In this document: piece after piece, positions 24,870 to 34,191 of the stretch
Layout: each line of letters starts with the position of its first letter
Position numbering within the stretch: the stretch's first letter is position 1
DNA from: Epilithonimonas hungarica
GTDB lineage: Bacteria; Bacteroidota; Bacteroidia; Flavobacteriales; Weeksellaceae
Length of the DNA stretch: 64,000 nt
Direction of reading: 5' to 3'
Assembly: GCF_900102265.1 (NCBI RefSeq)
Contig: NZ_FNBH01000001.1
Coordinates: forward strand, 930,001 to 994,000
The notes under the pieces: model-generated
The model's database searches: none
What the model was told of the DNA's origin: nothing
Seen by the model: only the letters and a program-made list of their open reading frames with translations
Program-made: the position numbers and the translations under genes

Positions 24870-26186
24870 ATGACAAAAAAAATTATTCCCGCTTTATTCT
24901 TTACAATTGGTGCTTTTTTTTACCAGGTTGATGCACAGGTAAGTAATCTGGGAATTGAAGTACACCCCGACAATGTATCCAATACGGGAACCGTGACCGG
25001 TATCTATGCAAATAGCTTCTTTATGTGGAAACCATCATTGGGATTGAAAAACATAGGAGATGTTACCAACGGAAATCCTGTTTCCGGTATAGGAAGCATC
25101 ACCTCCGACGGAAGTAAAATTGCTATGTCCATTACCAATCCCGCCACCGATATTAACGAAATGACCCTGTATGATGTGGCAACACAGACACATACTTATC
25201 TGGGAGATTTGGGTGCGAATTCAGGAGGGTCAGGCAGTGCTGCTTATGGCATATCATCCGATGGAAATACGGTAGTAGGATTGGGGTGGATTTCTGGAGG
25301 TACGGCGCATCCCGTAAAGTGGAGTGCCGAAACTGGTATTATAGATATTGGCAGTACTGTAGCAGGTAATAGTGCAAGAGCCAACGCAGTGAACGCTGAT
25401 GGAACTATAATTGGCGGATGGCAGGATACTGATATGGGAAGAGCTTTTGCTGTTTGGAAAAACAATATCCAGACTCTTGTTACGGAAGAAACACAATACG
25501 GTACCTTACCTTTGAATGAGGTTTCAGACGTTTCAGATAACGGAGTTTGGGCAGTAGGAAGCAGCATGCTGGGGTATGCTACCATCTGGAGCGAAGATAC
25601 AGGTGTGATAAAGATCAATCATCCTGACGTAAGCCTTGAGACAGGCTTTTCTGGAGCAGCAACTTCTGTAAATGCCGATGGAAGCATAGTAGTGGGATAT
25701 TTTCGTAATCTTTTTGATGGTACCGGCTCGGCACCAGATAAAGGAGAGGGCTTCATATGGACTCCGACGACTGGCAGGGTAGAACTGACTGCATATGTAC
25801 AAAGCTTAGGAATTGATACCCAAGGTGTGACTTTTAATCTGCCAACAGGAATTTCTCCTAATGGGAAATATATTACAGGATGGGGGAAGAAAAACGGATC
25901 TCCAATAGGTTTTCGTCTGGAGCTGCCAGATACTGTGATGGCTGTTAACAATATTGATAAGAAAATAGGTTCCATATATCCAAATCCAGTAAAAGATGTA
26001 CTGAATATTGCCGGAGCATCTATTATTACCAATGTAGAAATTTATGATATCTCGGGTCAGAAAGTTCTGGATGTCAAAGATATGAAAAGCAGGCAGCTTA
26101 ATATCAATAAGCTTCCGAAAGGAACTTATTTGCTTAAAGGTCTATTTGATGGGCAAAAACACACCTTAAAAATTATTAAGGAATAA
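24870..26186 (+). CDS. HAF-repeat extracellular protein with T9SS sorting domain
   Basis: A 438-residue T9SS cargo. Signal peptide KKIIPALFFTIGAFFYQVDA, then a propeller-like region of about five HAF-type repeats with the pattern A-(G/V)-(I/V)-S/N-x-D/N-G-x-x-(V/I)-x-G: AYGISSDGNTVVGLGW, ANAVNADGTIIGGWQ, VSDVSDNGVWAVGSS, ATSVNADGSIVVGYF and PTGISPNGKYITGWG, each followed by a W-(S/T)-x-x-T-G turn. The C-terminal 75 residues are a type A sorting domain (SIYPNPVKDVLNIAG, ISGQKVLDVKD, LPKGTYLLKG). It is thus secreted through the outer membrane and cell-surface bound or released. The ligand or enzyme role of HAF repeats is unknown. It shares a terminator with the TPR regulator. Confidence 0.88.
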   Translation: MTKKIIPALFFTIGAFFYQVDAQVSNLGIEVHPDNVSNTGTVTGIYANSFFMWKPSLGLKNIGDVTNGNPVSGIGSITSDGSKIAMSITNPATDINEMTLYDVATQTHTYLGDLGANSGGSGSAAYGISSDGNTVVGLGWISGGTAHPVKWSAETGIIDIGSTVAGNSARANAVNADGTIIGGWQDTDMGRAFAVWKNNIQTLVTEETQYGTLPLNEVSDVSDNGVWAVGSSMLGYATIWSEDTGVIKINHPDVSLETGFSGAATSVNADGSIVVGYFRNLFDGTGSAPDKGEGFIWTPTTGRVELTAYVQSLGIDTQGVTFNLPTGISPNGKYITGWGKKNGSPIGFRLELPDTVMAVNNIDKKIGSIYPNPVKDVLNIAGASIITNVEIYDISGQKVLDVKDMKSRQLNINKLPKGTYLLKGLFDGQKHTLKIIKE

Positions 26187-26222
26187 AAAAACAGGCTCCA
26201 TTGAAATGGAGCCTGTTTTTTT
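26185..26222. terminator. Bidirectional terminator overlapping two stop codons
   Basis: Perfect 16-base arms (26185-26200 and 26207-26222) with a 6-base loop. The left arm begins inside the HAF gene stop codon and the right arm ends inside the stop codon of the convergent TPR gene. Confidence 0.9.
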
Positions 26223-27723
26223 ACAGTTTGTCAATCCAGATATAGATATCTTCATCAGAAGGGATATTCAGTCTTTTTCTTAAACGGTTTTTCCGGTTTT
26301 GAACAGATTTAATTGCGGTGAATGTATAGGTAGCAATTTCTTTTGTTGAAAAGTTCAGTTTGAGATAGGCGCAAAAAGTTAATTCTGAATTAAGAATGTC
26401 AGGATATACCTGTTGAAGCTTATTGCAAAAATCTGGATAAACTTCTTTGAAACGCCCCAAAAAGGCAGAATCGTTATTTTTGGCGAGAGCTACTACCTCG
26501 TCAAAAGAATCGTTCATTTTAGATTGCAATTTTTCAAGCTCTTTGGTTTTTTCTTCTATAATGCTTTTCTTTTCTTTTTGGGATTTCTTCTCCTTATCAT
26601 AGTTTCTAAAAATATATAGCAATAATAGCGATATAAAAATCAGCATTACAATGATGCTCACAATAATCTTATACAGGCGCTTTTGTTGTGATGCATTTTT
26701 TTCTTGTAAATCTTCTTTAATATTTTTATTAGCTATCGCAGCACTTTGCTTATTAATAATATTAAGGCTATCCGATAAGTGGGAGTATTTTTTAGCATAA
26801 AGCAGTGCATTTTCCTTATCTCCGGATCTGTCATACATCTCGGTCAATGTTTGATAAATCGATTTCAAATCTAATGGATTCCCCAATTTAGCTGATATTG
26901 CTTCTGCTTGTTTATAATAATAAAATGCACTGTCCCAATTATTCTTCTCGCGGTATATTTGCGCTAAAGTCTGAAAAACAGGAGATTTTGCCTCTTTACT
27001 TAATTGCTTGGAATTTATTGCTTTACGTGAATAATACATTGCTGAATCTAATTTTTTTGCATTAAAGAAACTAGTGCTAATATTAATATAAGCAGCATTT
27101 AATAAGTTTGTTCTTTCCGAAGTGTTTTTTATTTGCTTATATTGAGCTGCTGATTTTTTCAGATAGAATAACACAGAATCCTGTGGCATTTTTAATTCAA
27201 TATAAAGTGCAGATTTGAGATCAAAACCACTGCCTAAAAGCTTAAATTTCGTTTCAGAATCACTTATCATATTTGCCTGCCTGATTGATTCATCAATCGC
27301 AACATGCGCATCATCATACAGACCTAAGTTAGTAAAAGCAAAAGACTTGCTTTGAAGCGCCATAATTTTATATTTGAGATTGTCAGGATTGTTTAATGTT
27401 AGATTTTCTATTTTTTCAAAATAAGGGAGAGCTTTTTTATATTGTGCCTTCATCATATACCAATTGCTTATTTGTATTAAGCATCGGTACATCCCTTTTT
27501 CATAATGAAGCTTTTCAGATTCTCTATAAACATTAGTAAGAAAATCTATATTTTTTTCCAGACTCCAATCATTTGGTTTCTCATTGGATGTGATGAGAGA
27601 ATCGATTCGCTTTGGTGTATAGTACGATTGAGCCGATAAAAATGAATAAGAAAATAAAACACAAAACAATAAAATATTATGTCGAATCAGCGTAATATTA
27701 TTTGAATATATTTTGTTTTTCAA
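26221..27723 (-). CDS. TPR-containing membrane-bound HTH regulator
   Basis: A 500-residue protein of the flavobacterial type that joins an extracytoplasmic TPR sensor to a cytoplasmic DNA-binding domain. Order: signal/anchor (ILLFCVLFSYSFLSAQ), TPR-like helical repeats (about residues 40-330, e.g. YKKALPYFEKIENLTLNNPD, NWDSAFYYYKQAEAISAKLG, KENALLYAKKYSHLSDSLN), one membrane helix near 345-368 (IIVSIIVMLIFISLLLLYIF), a coiled coil (KEKKSIIEEKTKELEKLQSK), and a LuxR/DeoR-like HTH at the end (LNFSTKEIATYTFTAIKSVQ, NRKNRLRKRLNIP). The signal and targets are unknown; the convergent HAF gene and the nearby surface cluster are candidates by position only. Confidence 0.85.
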   Translation of the reverse strand: MKNKIYSNNITLIRHNILLFCVLFSYSFLSAQSYYTPKRIDSLITSNEKPNDWSLEKNIDFLTNVYRESEKLHYEKGMYRCLIQISNWYMMKAQYKKALPYFEKIENLTLNNPDNLKYKIMALQSKSFAFTNLGLYDDAHVAIDESIRQANMISDSETKFKLLGSGFDLKSALYIELKMPQDSVLFYLKKSAAQYKQIKNTSERTNLLNAAYINISTSFFNAKKLDSAMYYSRKAINSKQLSKEAKSPVFQTLAQIYREKNNWDSAFYYYKQAEAISAKLGNPLDLKSIYQTLTEMYDRSGDKENALLYAKKYSHLSDSLNIINKQSAAIANKNIKEDLQEKNASQQKRLYKIIVSIIVMLIFISLLLLYIFRNYDKEKKSQKEKKSIIEEKTKELEKLQSKMNDSFDEVVALAKNNDSAFLGRFKEVYPDFCNKLQQVYPDILNSELTFCAYLKLNFSTKEIATYTFTAIKSVQNRKNRLRKRLNIPSDEDIYIWIDKL

Positions 27724-27857
27724 ATCATCTGTTGTTAATTGTTCGACACAAAAATAAAATATATTTAAATATTAAATTTAATATTACGATAAATATCTAC
27801 AATCTTTTAAAGTATTAATAAATCTTTTACTGTTTATAATGATTGTGTTAAAAGCAA

Positions 27858-29981
27858 TTATAAAATCATCGTCAGCTGAATCCTTTTCCTCGCCTCATTC
27901 ACTTCCGTAACTTTGACTTGAACATGTTGATGAAGCTTTACCACCTCATTCACATCAGATACAAAACCGTCTTTCAATTGGGAGATGTGAACCAGTCCGC
28001 TTTCCTTGATTCCCATATCTACAAAACACCCGAAAGCCGTAATGTTGTTCACGATGCCGGGAAGTATCATTCCGGGTCTTATATCTTTGATGGATTTTAC
28101 GTTTGGATCAAATTCAAAAACTTTGGCTGCCTTTCTTGGGTCTAATCCTGGTTTTTCCAATTCTTTTAGAATATCCTTGATTCCCAGAATTCCGATGTCA
28201 TCGGTTACATATTTCTCAGGATTGATCAACGCAATTTTCTCTTTATTGGAAATCAGATCTTCTGTTTTCAAACCCAGATCTTTCGCCATTTTTTCAACCG
28301 TTTTGTAAGCTTCGGGATGCACGGCCGAATTATCCAGAGGATTCTTCGCATTCTTGATTCTTACGAAAGCAGCGGCTTGCTGATAAACTTTTTCACCCAG
28401 TCTTGGAACTCTTTTCAAGTCTTTTCGTTCTGTAAAAGCACCATTTTCTGTTCGGAAATTCACGATATTCTCTGCCATTTTCTCTCCGATTCCGGAAACG
28501 TAGCTTAATAATGATTTACTGGCGGTATTCAGATTGATCCCGACCGAGTTTACAGAACGGATCACGGTATTGTCCAGTTCTTCTTTCAGTTTGGTCTGGT
28601 CCACATCGTGCTGGTATTGTCCGACACCAATGGATTTTGGGTCGATTTTTACCAACTCGGCCAATGGGTCGGCCAAGCGTCGCCCGATGGAAACTGCACC
28701 TCGAACGGTGACATCGTAACTCGGGAATTCATCTCTGGCAATTTTACTCGCCGAATAGACCGAAGCACCAGCTTCCGAAACCACAAAAACCAGAATCGGT
28801 TTATCGAATGCGATCTTCTTGATAAAGAATTCGGTTTCCCGGCTGGCTGTTCCATTGCCAATGGAGATGGCTTCAATATTATAAGCATTTACCATCGAGC
28901 GGATCTTCTTCATGGCCATTCCTGTCTCGTTCTGTGGCGCGTGCGGATAGATATTTTCGTTGTGAAGCAGGTCGCCTTTCTCATCCAGACAGACCACCTT
29001 GCAGCCAGTCCTGTAACCCGGGTCAATTGCTAAGATTCTTTTTTCTCCCAAAGGTGAGGCCAAAAGTAATTGTTGCAGGTTTTCAGAAAATACTTCAATT
29101 GCCTTGATGTCTGCTTTTTCTTTAGCTTCTTGCAAGGCTTCATTGGAAAGCGCCGGTTCCAAAAGACGTTTGTAAGCGTCTGTAATTGCTAATTCTATTT
29201 GTTTGGCAGATGAATTATTACTTTTAATAATAGCTTTGTCGATCAGATCAAGTGCTTCATCTTTTTCGATGTCAACTGATACTTTTACAAAACCTTCGTT
29301 CTCTGCACGCAACATAGCCAATAAACGATGAGACGGAATTCTGTTCAAAGCTTCCTGCCATTCAAAATATTGTGAGAATTTCTGAGCGGCCTCGTCTTCC
29401 TTTTTAGCTTTGACTACTTTGGACGAGATCATCGCTTTTCGTTGAAAAAGTCGCCTCAGGTTTTTACGGACATAGAGATTCTCATTGATCCATTCTGCAA
29501 TAATATCCCTTGCGCCCTGTAGCGCTTCATCTTCGTCGATAACATTTTGATTAACGTATTTCGAAGCAATAAACTCGATATCATCAGAACGCTGAGCCAT
29601 AATGATTTTTGCCAATGGTTCCAGACCTTTTTCTCTTGCAGTGTCGGCTTTTGTTTTTTTACGTTTTTTATAAGGCAGGTAAAAATCCTCCAACTCTTGT
29701 AGGTCAAAGCTTTGTTCTATCTTTTGCTGGAGCTCAGGGCTTAATGCATTTTGTTCTTCGATAGATCTCAGGATGCTTTCTTTCCTTTTGACGATTTCCT
29801 CAAATTGCTTGTTCAGTTTGAAAATGTTTTCGATCGCCACCTCATCCAGATTCCCTGTTCGGTCTTTTCGGTAGCGGGCGATGAAAGGAATTGTACAATC
29901 CTCTGCCAAAAGCTGAAGTGTACTTTCTATATTTTTGAAGGGAATATTGAGTTGTTTTTGGATAAATTCTGAAGCTGTCAT
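27858..29981 (-). CDS. tex: Tex-family transcription accessory protein, S1 RNA-binding
   Basis: A 707-residue nucleic-acid-binding protein of the Tex/YhgF family, implicated in transcript processing. The N-terminal helical part (IPFIARYRKDRTGNLDEVAI) is followed by a YqgF/RNase H-like fold (about 315-440, RILAIDPGYRTGCKVVCLDE and GNGTASRETEFFIKKI), the family landmark SVGQYQHDVDQ-type stretch (here GVGQYQHDVDQTKLKEELD), helix-hairpin-helix motifs (NTASKSLLSYVSGIGEKMAE), and a C-terminal S1 domain (about 630-705, GIVNNITAFGCFVDMGIKES). All parts are present at normal length. It appears monocistronic; the 100 bases upstream contain a dispersed hairpin repeat at 30031-30077. Confidence 0.96.
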   Translation of the reverse strand: MTASEFIQKQLNIPFKNIESTLQLLAEDCTIPFIARYRKDRTGNLDEVAIENIFKLNKQFEEIVKRKESILRSIEEQNALSPELQQKIEQSFDLQELEDFYLPYKKRKKTKADTAREKGLEPLAKIIMAQRSDDIEFIASKYVNQNVIDEDEALQGARDIIAEWINENLYVRKNLRRLFQRKAMISSKVVKAKKEDEAAQKFSQYFEWQEALNRIPSHRLLAMLRAENEGFVKVSVDIEKDEALDLIDKAIIKSNNSSAKQIELAITDAYKRLLEPALSNEALQEAKEKADIKAIEVFSENLQQLLLASPLGEKRILAIDPGYRTGCKVVCLDEKGDLLHNENIYPHAPQNETGMAMKKIRSMVNAYNIEAISIGNGTASRETEFFIKKIAFDKPILVFVVSEAGASVYSASKIARDEFPSYDVTVRGAVSIGRRLADPLAELVKIDPKSIGVGQYQHDVDQTKLKEELDNTVIRSVNSVGINLNTASKSLLSYVSGIGEKMAENIVNFRTENGAFTERKDLKRVPRLGEKVYQQAAAFVRIKNAKNPLDNSAVHPEAYKTVEKMAKDLGLKTEDLISNKEKIALINPEKYVTDDIGILGIKDILKELEKPGLDPRKAAKVFEFDPNVKSIKDIRPGMILPGIVNNITAFGCFVDMGIKESGLVHISQLKDGFVSDVNEVVKLHQHVQVKVTEVNEARKRIQLTMIL

Positions 29982-30030
29982 TTCTTGATTTTGAACAGTG
30001 AAAATAGTGTTTTTTAATGAATAAATGAAA

Positions 30031-30077
30031 GCAATTCACAACTGCGGGCGGAACGAAGTGAGCCGGCAATGTGTTGT
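30031..30077. repeat. CACAAC/GTTGTG hairpin repeat upstream of tex
   Basis: CACAAC at 30038-30043 pairs with GTTGTG further right, with inner GC and GGC/GCC pairs around GGAACGAAGTGA. The sequence looks like one of the dispersed palindromic units of flavobacterial genomes. Only one copy is seen here. Confidence 0.35.
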
Positions 30078-30109
30078 GTTATATCTCAAAGATACTCAAA
30101 AATGAAAGA

Positions 30110-31009
30110 TTATTTCTTAAGCTTTAGCATCACTGGAAAATGGTCACTATATCCGCCCATATATCGCGAGCCCGAATAAGTTCGGTAGGGGTATTTCAGA
30201 TTTTTATTGTTTTTATTTCTAAGCCGTGGAGAATTGTAAATTTCCGCTTCAATCATTTTTATGTTGAACTGGCTCATCAATGATTGTCCTGTATAGGTAA
30301 TTTGGTCAAAACAAACACCTTTTTTACCATGATAAGCGGAAAAATAATGGTTTTCAAATAAGGCCTCAAAAGGATTGTCAAGAATTTTTTCTCCATTATT
30401 ATTGTAAAGCAGTTCTTGCATAGCTTCATTATCGGGATTTTCATTGAAGTCACCCATCAGAATAACAGATTCATTCTTATCAAATAACTCCTGAAGGGTT
30501 TCTTTTAGTTTCTCGAAAATATAATCTCGTTGCTCCTTTTTAGCATCTTGATTTCTTTTGGAAGGGAGATGAACAACAAAGAGATGGAGCTTTTTTCCTT
30601 GATATAAAAACTCAGCGTGCAAAATATCCCGGGTGTTAAATGCTTGCTTTTCATCCAACTGAAACTGTAATGTCTGATGTTTTTCTAAAGTCAATTTCCT
30701 TTTATCAAAAAGCAAAGCCACACTTAGATTTCGGGAGTCATTAGATAGTTCATAGATGATTTCGTAATCACAAATTGGAGAATCTTCCTGAATCAAATCT
30801 TCCAAAACCAACCTTGCGCCAATCTCAGCCAAACCAATGATAGAAGGCAATTGTCCATAATCTTCCTCAATAAAGCGGAAGACATTAGTCATCTTTCTGA
30901 TTTTCAGGTTGTATTTATAATCGTCCCAATTATGAAAACCTAGCGATTCCTGATTGGGAGGGTAAAAATTCTCGACATTATAGAAAAGAAATAATTCCTG
31001 GTTCGCCAT
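30110..31009 (-). CDS. Endonuclease/exonuclease/phosphatase-family protein
   Basis: A 299-residue metal-dependent hydrolase of the EEP superfamily. Key motifs: LFYNVENFYPP (Asn), IGLAEIG (metal-binding Glu), LHLFVVHLPSKRNQD (His), LMGDFNENPD (Asp/Asn), and GGYSDHFPVMLKL (the final Asp-His pair). No signal peptide is present, so it is cytosolic; DNA, RNA or inositol-phosphate substrates are all possible. The start at 31009 is chosen because it begins one base after the corA stop region (31011-31013) and gives MANQELFLFYN; an upstream extension would lie wholly inside corA. The tight junction with corA implies co-transcription and probably translational coupling. Confidence 0.88.
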   Translation of the reverse strand: MANQELFLFYNVENFYPPNQESLGFHNWDDYKYNLKIRKMTNVFRFIEEDYGQLPSIIGLAEIGARLVLEDLIQEDSPICDYEIIYELSNDSRNLSVALLFDKRKLTLEKHQTLQFQLDEKQAFNTRDILHAEFLYQGKKLHLFVVHLPSKRNQDAKKEQRDYIFEKLKETLQELFDKNESVILMGDFNENPDNEAMQELLYNNNGEKILDNPFEALFENHYFSAYHGKKGVCFDQITYTGQSLMSQFNIKMIEAEIYNSPRLRNKNNKNLKYPYRTYSGSRYMGGYSDHFPVMLKLKK

Positions 31010-31010
31010 T

Positions 31011-31913
31011 TTACCACTTCTTTCTTCGGGTATAAATAAAGGTACAAACAACGATCAGAAGCATTAATCCTAAAGTATAAAAATAGCCATGTTTATGATG
31101 CAGTTCCGGCATATTATCGAAGTTCATTCCGTAGATTCCAGCAATGAAAGTAATAGGTAAAAAGTACACCGAATAGATTGCCAAGAGTTTCATCACCTGA
31201 TTCGCTTTTTGATCGGACAAAGCCAAAAACATAGAAATGAGGTTGACCGTTTGGGCATTCACGTGGTCAAAGTCGGCAATTACATCTTTTTGTTTATCTA
31301 GCAAATCCATCACTTCCACTTCCTCGAGTTCAAGATTTTTGAATTTCGAAATCCATTCGCCGGAGATATTCAGAATTCTGGTATTGAGCCCAGATTTTCT
31401 TTTCAGTTTGTAAAGTCTTCGGATCTGGTTCGTCTGATTCGTATTTTTCAGAAAGATTTCGTTTTCCATAGCGTCCATCACTTCCAACAGTGTCTGACTC
31501 TCATCATCAAAGGTTTTCATAACCTTCAGGGCCAGTCGAAGAGCCAGCCGGTCACGCGAAATATTTTCTGGGTTATCTTTCTTCAGTTCCTCAAAAACCT
31601 CATTGATGCTTTTACTTTTCACTCTGTGGGTCGTAATGATCAATTTCGGTAACAGAAAGATCCCCAATTTACTACTAATATCACTGATACTGTTCAGATT
31701 GCGCCTTTCAAGGTCTGTAGATTCTCTGGTCAGGAAAAACTTCACTTGGTCCACTTCCTCATACTTTGGGAGGTGGTTCGGGTCTATCGTGTCCTCAAGC
31801 AAAAGATGATTGATATAATACCGCTCGTGCAAAAACCGTAGGTCTTCTTCCGTTGGCGCGGTCACGTCAATCCATTCCCAATTGGCGGTTTTGTATTTCT
31901 GTTCTATCGGCAT
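31011..31913 (-). CDS. corA: CorA-type magnesium/divalent-cation channel
   Basis: A 300-residue CorA channel subunit. The cytoplasmic funnel domain occupies residues 1-235 with the long stalk helix (ILNISGEWISKFKNLELEEV); two membrane helices follow near 238-258 (LLAIYSVYFLPITFIAGIYG) and 273-293 (FYTLGLMLLIVVCTFIYT). The pore signature YGMN lies at the end of the first helix, with the loop FDNMPEL. A positively charged end (RRKKW) is typical. It probably imports Mg2+, though Co2+ or Zn2+ subtypes cannot be excluded. It is the first gene of a two-gene unit with the EEP-family gene. Confidence 0.94.
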   Translation of the reverse strand: MPIEQKYKTANWEWIDVTAPTEEDLRFLHERYYINHLLLEDTIDPNHLPKYEEVDQVKFFLTRESTDLERRNLNSISDISSKLGIFLLPKLIITTHRVKSKSINEVFEELKKDNPENISRDRLALRLALKVMKTFDDESQTLLEVMDAMENEIFLKNTNQTNQIRRLYKLKRKSGLNTRILNISGEWISKFKNLELEEVEVMDLLDKQKDVIADFDHVNAQTVNLISMFLALSDQKANQVMKLLAIYSVYFLPITFIAGIYGMNFDNMPELHHKHGYFYTLGLMLLIVVCTFIYTRRKKW

Positions 31914-31959
31914 ATAACAAAACTAAATAAAATCTCAGTAATAATTATAATTTTATTTA

Positions 31960-32039
31960 GGGCAACTTTATCCGCCTTCCACTCCCGCTTTTTTCTTTTT
32001 TGAGAAAAAAGAAAAAGAGCTCCGTTCAAGTCGGGTTGC
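31960..32039. repeat. 80-base palindromic intergenic element, copy 2
   Basis: Begins GGGCAACTTTATCCGCC, has a fully palindromic centre of two 12-base arms TTTTTCTTTTTT and AAAAAAGAAAAA around GAG, and ends AAGTCGGGTTGC. Terminal GCAAC and GTTGC are complementary. It lies between divergent corA and fabH. Confidence 0.7.
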
Positions 32040-32151
32040 GAGCGATTCGATGTTTAAAGCGTTTATGAGAGATAGAAAAAATCTGTTGATCTGAAACTTA
32101 TGTGTTAAATAAAATATCTATTTTTGCGGATATTTTTATCAAATTCTAAAA

Positions 32152-33174
32152 ATGTTTAAAAGCATAATAACCGGAGTAGGACACTACGTTCCGGAAAATA
32201 TAGTAACAAACGATGACCTTTCTAAGTTGATGGCTACCAACGATGAGTGGATTACGGAAAGAACAGGGATCAAAGAAAGAAGACATCGCAAAAACCGTGT
32301 AGATTCTGAGGAAACAACATCTTTCTACGGTTTCAAAGCTTCCGAAATCGCGCTTAAAAATGCCAATCTCACAGCAAAAGATATTGATTATATAGTTTTC
32401 GCAACATTATCACCGGATTATTTCTTTCCAGGTTCCGGCGTTCTTTTACAGGAAATGTTGGGTTGCGACACAATTGGCGCATTGGATGTCAGAAATCAAT
32501 GTTCTGGTTTTGTCTATGCAATGAGTGTTGCTGATGCGTTTATCAAATCAGGACTGTACAAAAATGTTTTGGTTGTAGGAGCTGAGATTCATTCTTTCGG
32601 ATTGGATATGAGCGACAGAGGAAGAGGCGTTTCTGTAATCTTCGGAGACGGAGCGGGAGCTGTCGTTTTATCAGCAAGCGAAGACGAAAATGCAAAAGGG
32701 ATCTTATCCGTGAATATGCATTCCGAAGGAAAATATGCCGAAGAATTAGCCGTAAAATTCCCTGGGACCAAATTAGGCTGGAGTGATGTTCTGCTTAATG
32801 ATCCAGATTCTTTGACAGCGGAAGATATTTATCCTGTAATGAATGGAAACTTCGTTTTTAAACACGCAGTTACAAGATTTCCGGAAACGATTTTGGAAGC
32901 GCTTGAAAAAGCAGGGAAAAAGATTGAGGATTTAGATCTATTAATTCCTCACCAAGCAAATATCAGAATTGCGCAATACGTACAGCAATTATTGCATCTG
33001 CCAGACGAAAAAGTATTCGTAAATATTCAAAAATACGGAAATACAACCGCCGCTTCTATTCCGATTGCTTTGAGCGAAGCAATTTTGGAAGGCAGAATGA
33101 AACGTGGCGATTTGGTTTGTCTGTCGGCTTTCGGAAGTGGTTTCACGTGGGGAAGCGTTTTGTTTGAATATTAG
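32152..33174 (+). CDS. fabH: 3-oxoacyl-ACP synthase III (FabH)
   Basis: Starts fatty-acid synthesis by condensing acetyl-CoA (or a branched acyl-CoA, common in flavobacteria) with malonyl-ACP. The 340-residue protein has the complete triad: Cys117 in RNQCSGF, His267 in IPHQANIRI, and Asn297 in KYGNTTAAS. Other landmarks are TNDEWITERTGIKERRHRK at the N-terminus and GDGAGAVVLS near residue 163. A -7-like TATTTTTG at 32119-32126 lies 25 bases before the start. It is not in a fab cluster here; Bacteroidota genomes often have several such copies. A bidirectional terminator follows. Confidence 0.95.
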   Translation: MFKSIITGVGHYVPENIVTNDDLSKLMATNDEWITERTGIKERRHRKNRVDSEETTSFYGFKASEIALKNANLTAKDIDYIVFATLSPDYFFPGSGVLLQEMLGCDTIGALDVRNQCSGFVYAMSVADAFIKSGLYKNVLVVGAEIHSFGLDMSDRGRGVSVIFGDGAGAVVLSASEDENAKGILSVNMHSEGKYAEELAVKFPGTKLGWSDVLLNDPDSLTAEDIYPVMNGNFVFKHAVTRFPETILEALEKAGKKIEDLDLLIPHQANIRIAQYVQQLLHLPDEKVFVNIQKYGNTTAASIPIALSEAILEGRMKRGDLVCLSAFGSGFTWGSVLFEY

Positions 33175-33221
33175 AATAAGATAAAAGAGACAAGTAAAAA
33201 CAACAAATACTTAAAAATAAT

Positions 33222-33256
33222 AAAAAGAGCTATTCACATTCTGAATAGCTCTTTTT
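33222..33256. terminator. Bidirectional terminator between fabH and ohrR
   Basis: Perfect 15-base arms AAAAAGAGCTATTCA and TGAATAGCTCTTTTT with a 5-base loop. It serves both convergent genes, ending 2 bases before the ohrR stop codon at 33258. Confidence 0.9.
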
Positions 33257-33257
33257 A

Positions 33258-33686
33258 TTATTGATTGATTTTCTGAACAACTTTATCGGATAATGACTTC
33301 AATTGCTCCATTTCATCGAGATCGAGATTCATTGCTTTTGCTAATTCAATCGGGATGCAAGTGGCTTTTTCTTTGAGCTTTACACCTTTTTCCGTCAAAT
33401 AGATTTTTACAACACGCTCATCTTCTTTGCTTCGTTTTCGTTCTAGATAACCTTTAGATTCTAGTCTTTTCAACAAAGGTGTCAGAGTTCCGTTATCGAG
33501 TTGTAGAATCTCTCCAACTTGATTGACAGTCAAATCATCCTTTTCCCAGAGTGCCATCATTGTGATGTATTGCGGATAGGTCAACCCAATATTTTTCAGA
33601 ATCGGACGGTAACACTGCATTATTTCGCGATGTAAAACATAAACGGAAAAGCAAAGTTGCTTGTCAAGTTTCAGTAAATCTTCCAT
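33258..33686 (-). CDS. ohrR: MarR-family peroxide-sensing repressor OhrR
   Basis: A 142-residue winged-helix regulator that represses ohr until an organic peroxide oxidises its reactive cysteine. That cysteine is Cys12 in LLKLDKQLCFSVY, the expected place for OhrR. The HTH and wing read LTVNQVGEILQLDNGTLTPL and LKRLESKGYLERKRSKEDER. Only the single N-terminal Cys plus one near the C-terminal part (ATCIPIE) occur, so both one-Cys and two-Cys mechanisms are possible. The start at 33686 (MEDLLKLDKQ) gives the family N-terminus; the frame is open further up but would run toward ohr. It lies 51 bases behind ohr on the same strand. Confidence 0.9.
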   Translation of the reverse strand: MEDLLKLDKQLCFSVYVLHREIMQCYRPILKNIGLTYPQYITMMALWEKDDLTVNQVGEILQLDNGTLTPLLKRLESKGYLERKRSKEDERVVKIYLTEKGVKLKEKATCIPIELAKAMNLDLDEMEQLKSLSDKVVQKINQ

Positions 33687-33737
33687 ATTGAGTTTTGAGT
33701 TAATCCCACAATTCAAAGATAGCAAATTAAGAATTCC

Positions 33738-34160
33738 TTAATCGTTGCTCACAGTCAATTTCACATCGATATTTCCTCTGGTAGCATTGGAGTAAGGACA
33801 AATTTGATGTGCTTTCTCAATCAATTCCTGAGCTTGTTCCAAAGAAACTCCTGGAATGTTGGCATGCAATTCTGCTTCTAATCCAAATCCTCCATTTTCG
33901 ATTTGACCGATTCCTACTTTTGCAGTTACAGTAGTTTCTCCAGTTTCGATTTTACTTTGTTTGATAACCAAATTCAAGGCGCTGTCAAAACAAGCAGAAT
34001 AACCCGCTGCAAAAAGCATTTCAGGATTGGCATAATCGTCGTTTGCACCACCTAAACCCTTTGGCATTCTGACTTCCAAATCCAGAATTCCGTTATCACT
34101 TTTCACGTTTCCGTTTCTTCCTCCTTTGGCTGTTGCGCCGATGCTGTACAATGTTTTCAT
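33738..34160 (-). CDS. ohr: Organic hydroperoxide resistance protein Ohr (OsmC fold)
   Basis: A thiol peroxidase that reduces organic and lipid hydroperoxides in the cytosol, usually recycled by lipoyl groups. The 140-residue protein has both redox cysteines: Cys57 in AAGYSACFDSAL and Cys121 in QICPYSNATRGN, with the N-terminal TAKGGRNGNVKSDNG segment that carries the conserved Arg. It is the first gene of the ohr-ohrR unit. A near-perfect operator palindrome and a Bacteroidota promoter lie upstream, so induction by organic peroxides through OhrR is expected. Confidence 0.95.
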   Translation of the reverse strand: MKTLYSIGATAKGGRNGNVKSDNGILDLEVRMPKGLGGANDDYANPEMLFAAGYSACFDSALNLVIKQSKIETGETTVTAKVGIGQIENGGFGLEAELHANIPGVSLEQAQELIEKAHQICPYSNATRGNIDVKLTVSND

Positions 34161-34191
34161 TTTTTTTATGATTTAAATTAATTTGATAATG

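Noticed and set aside
28608-29033. Plus-strand frame of 141 codons within tex
   Set aside because: Shadow of the well-conserved Tex core.
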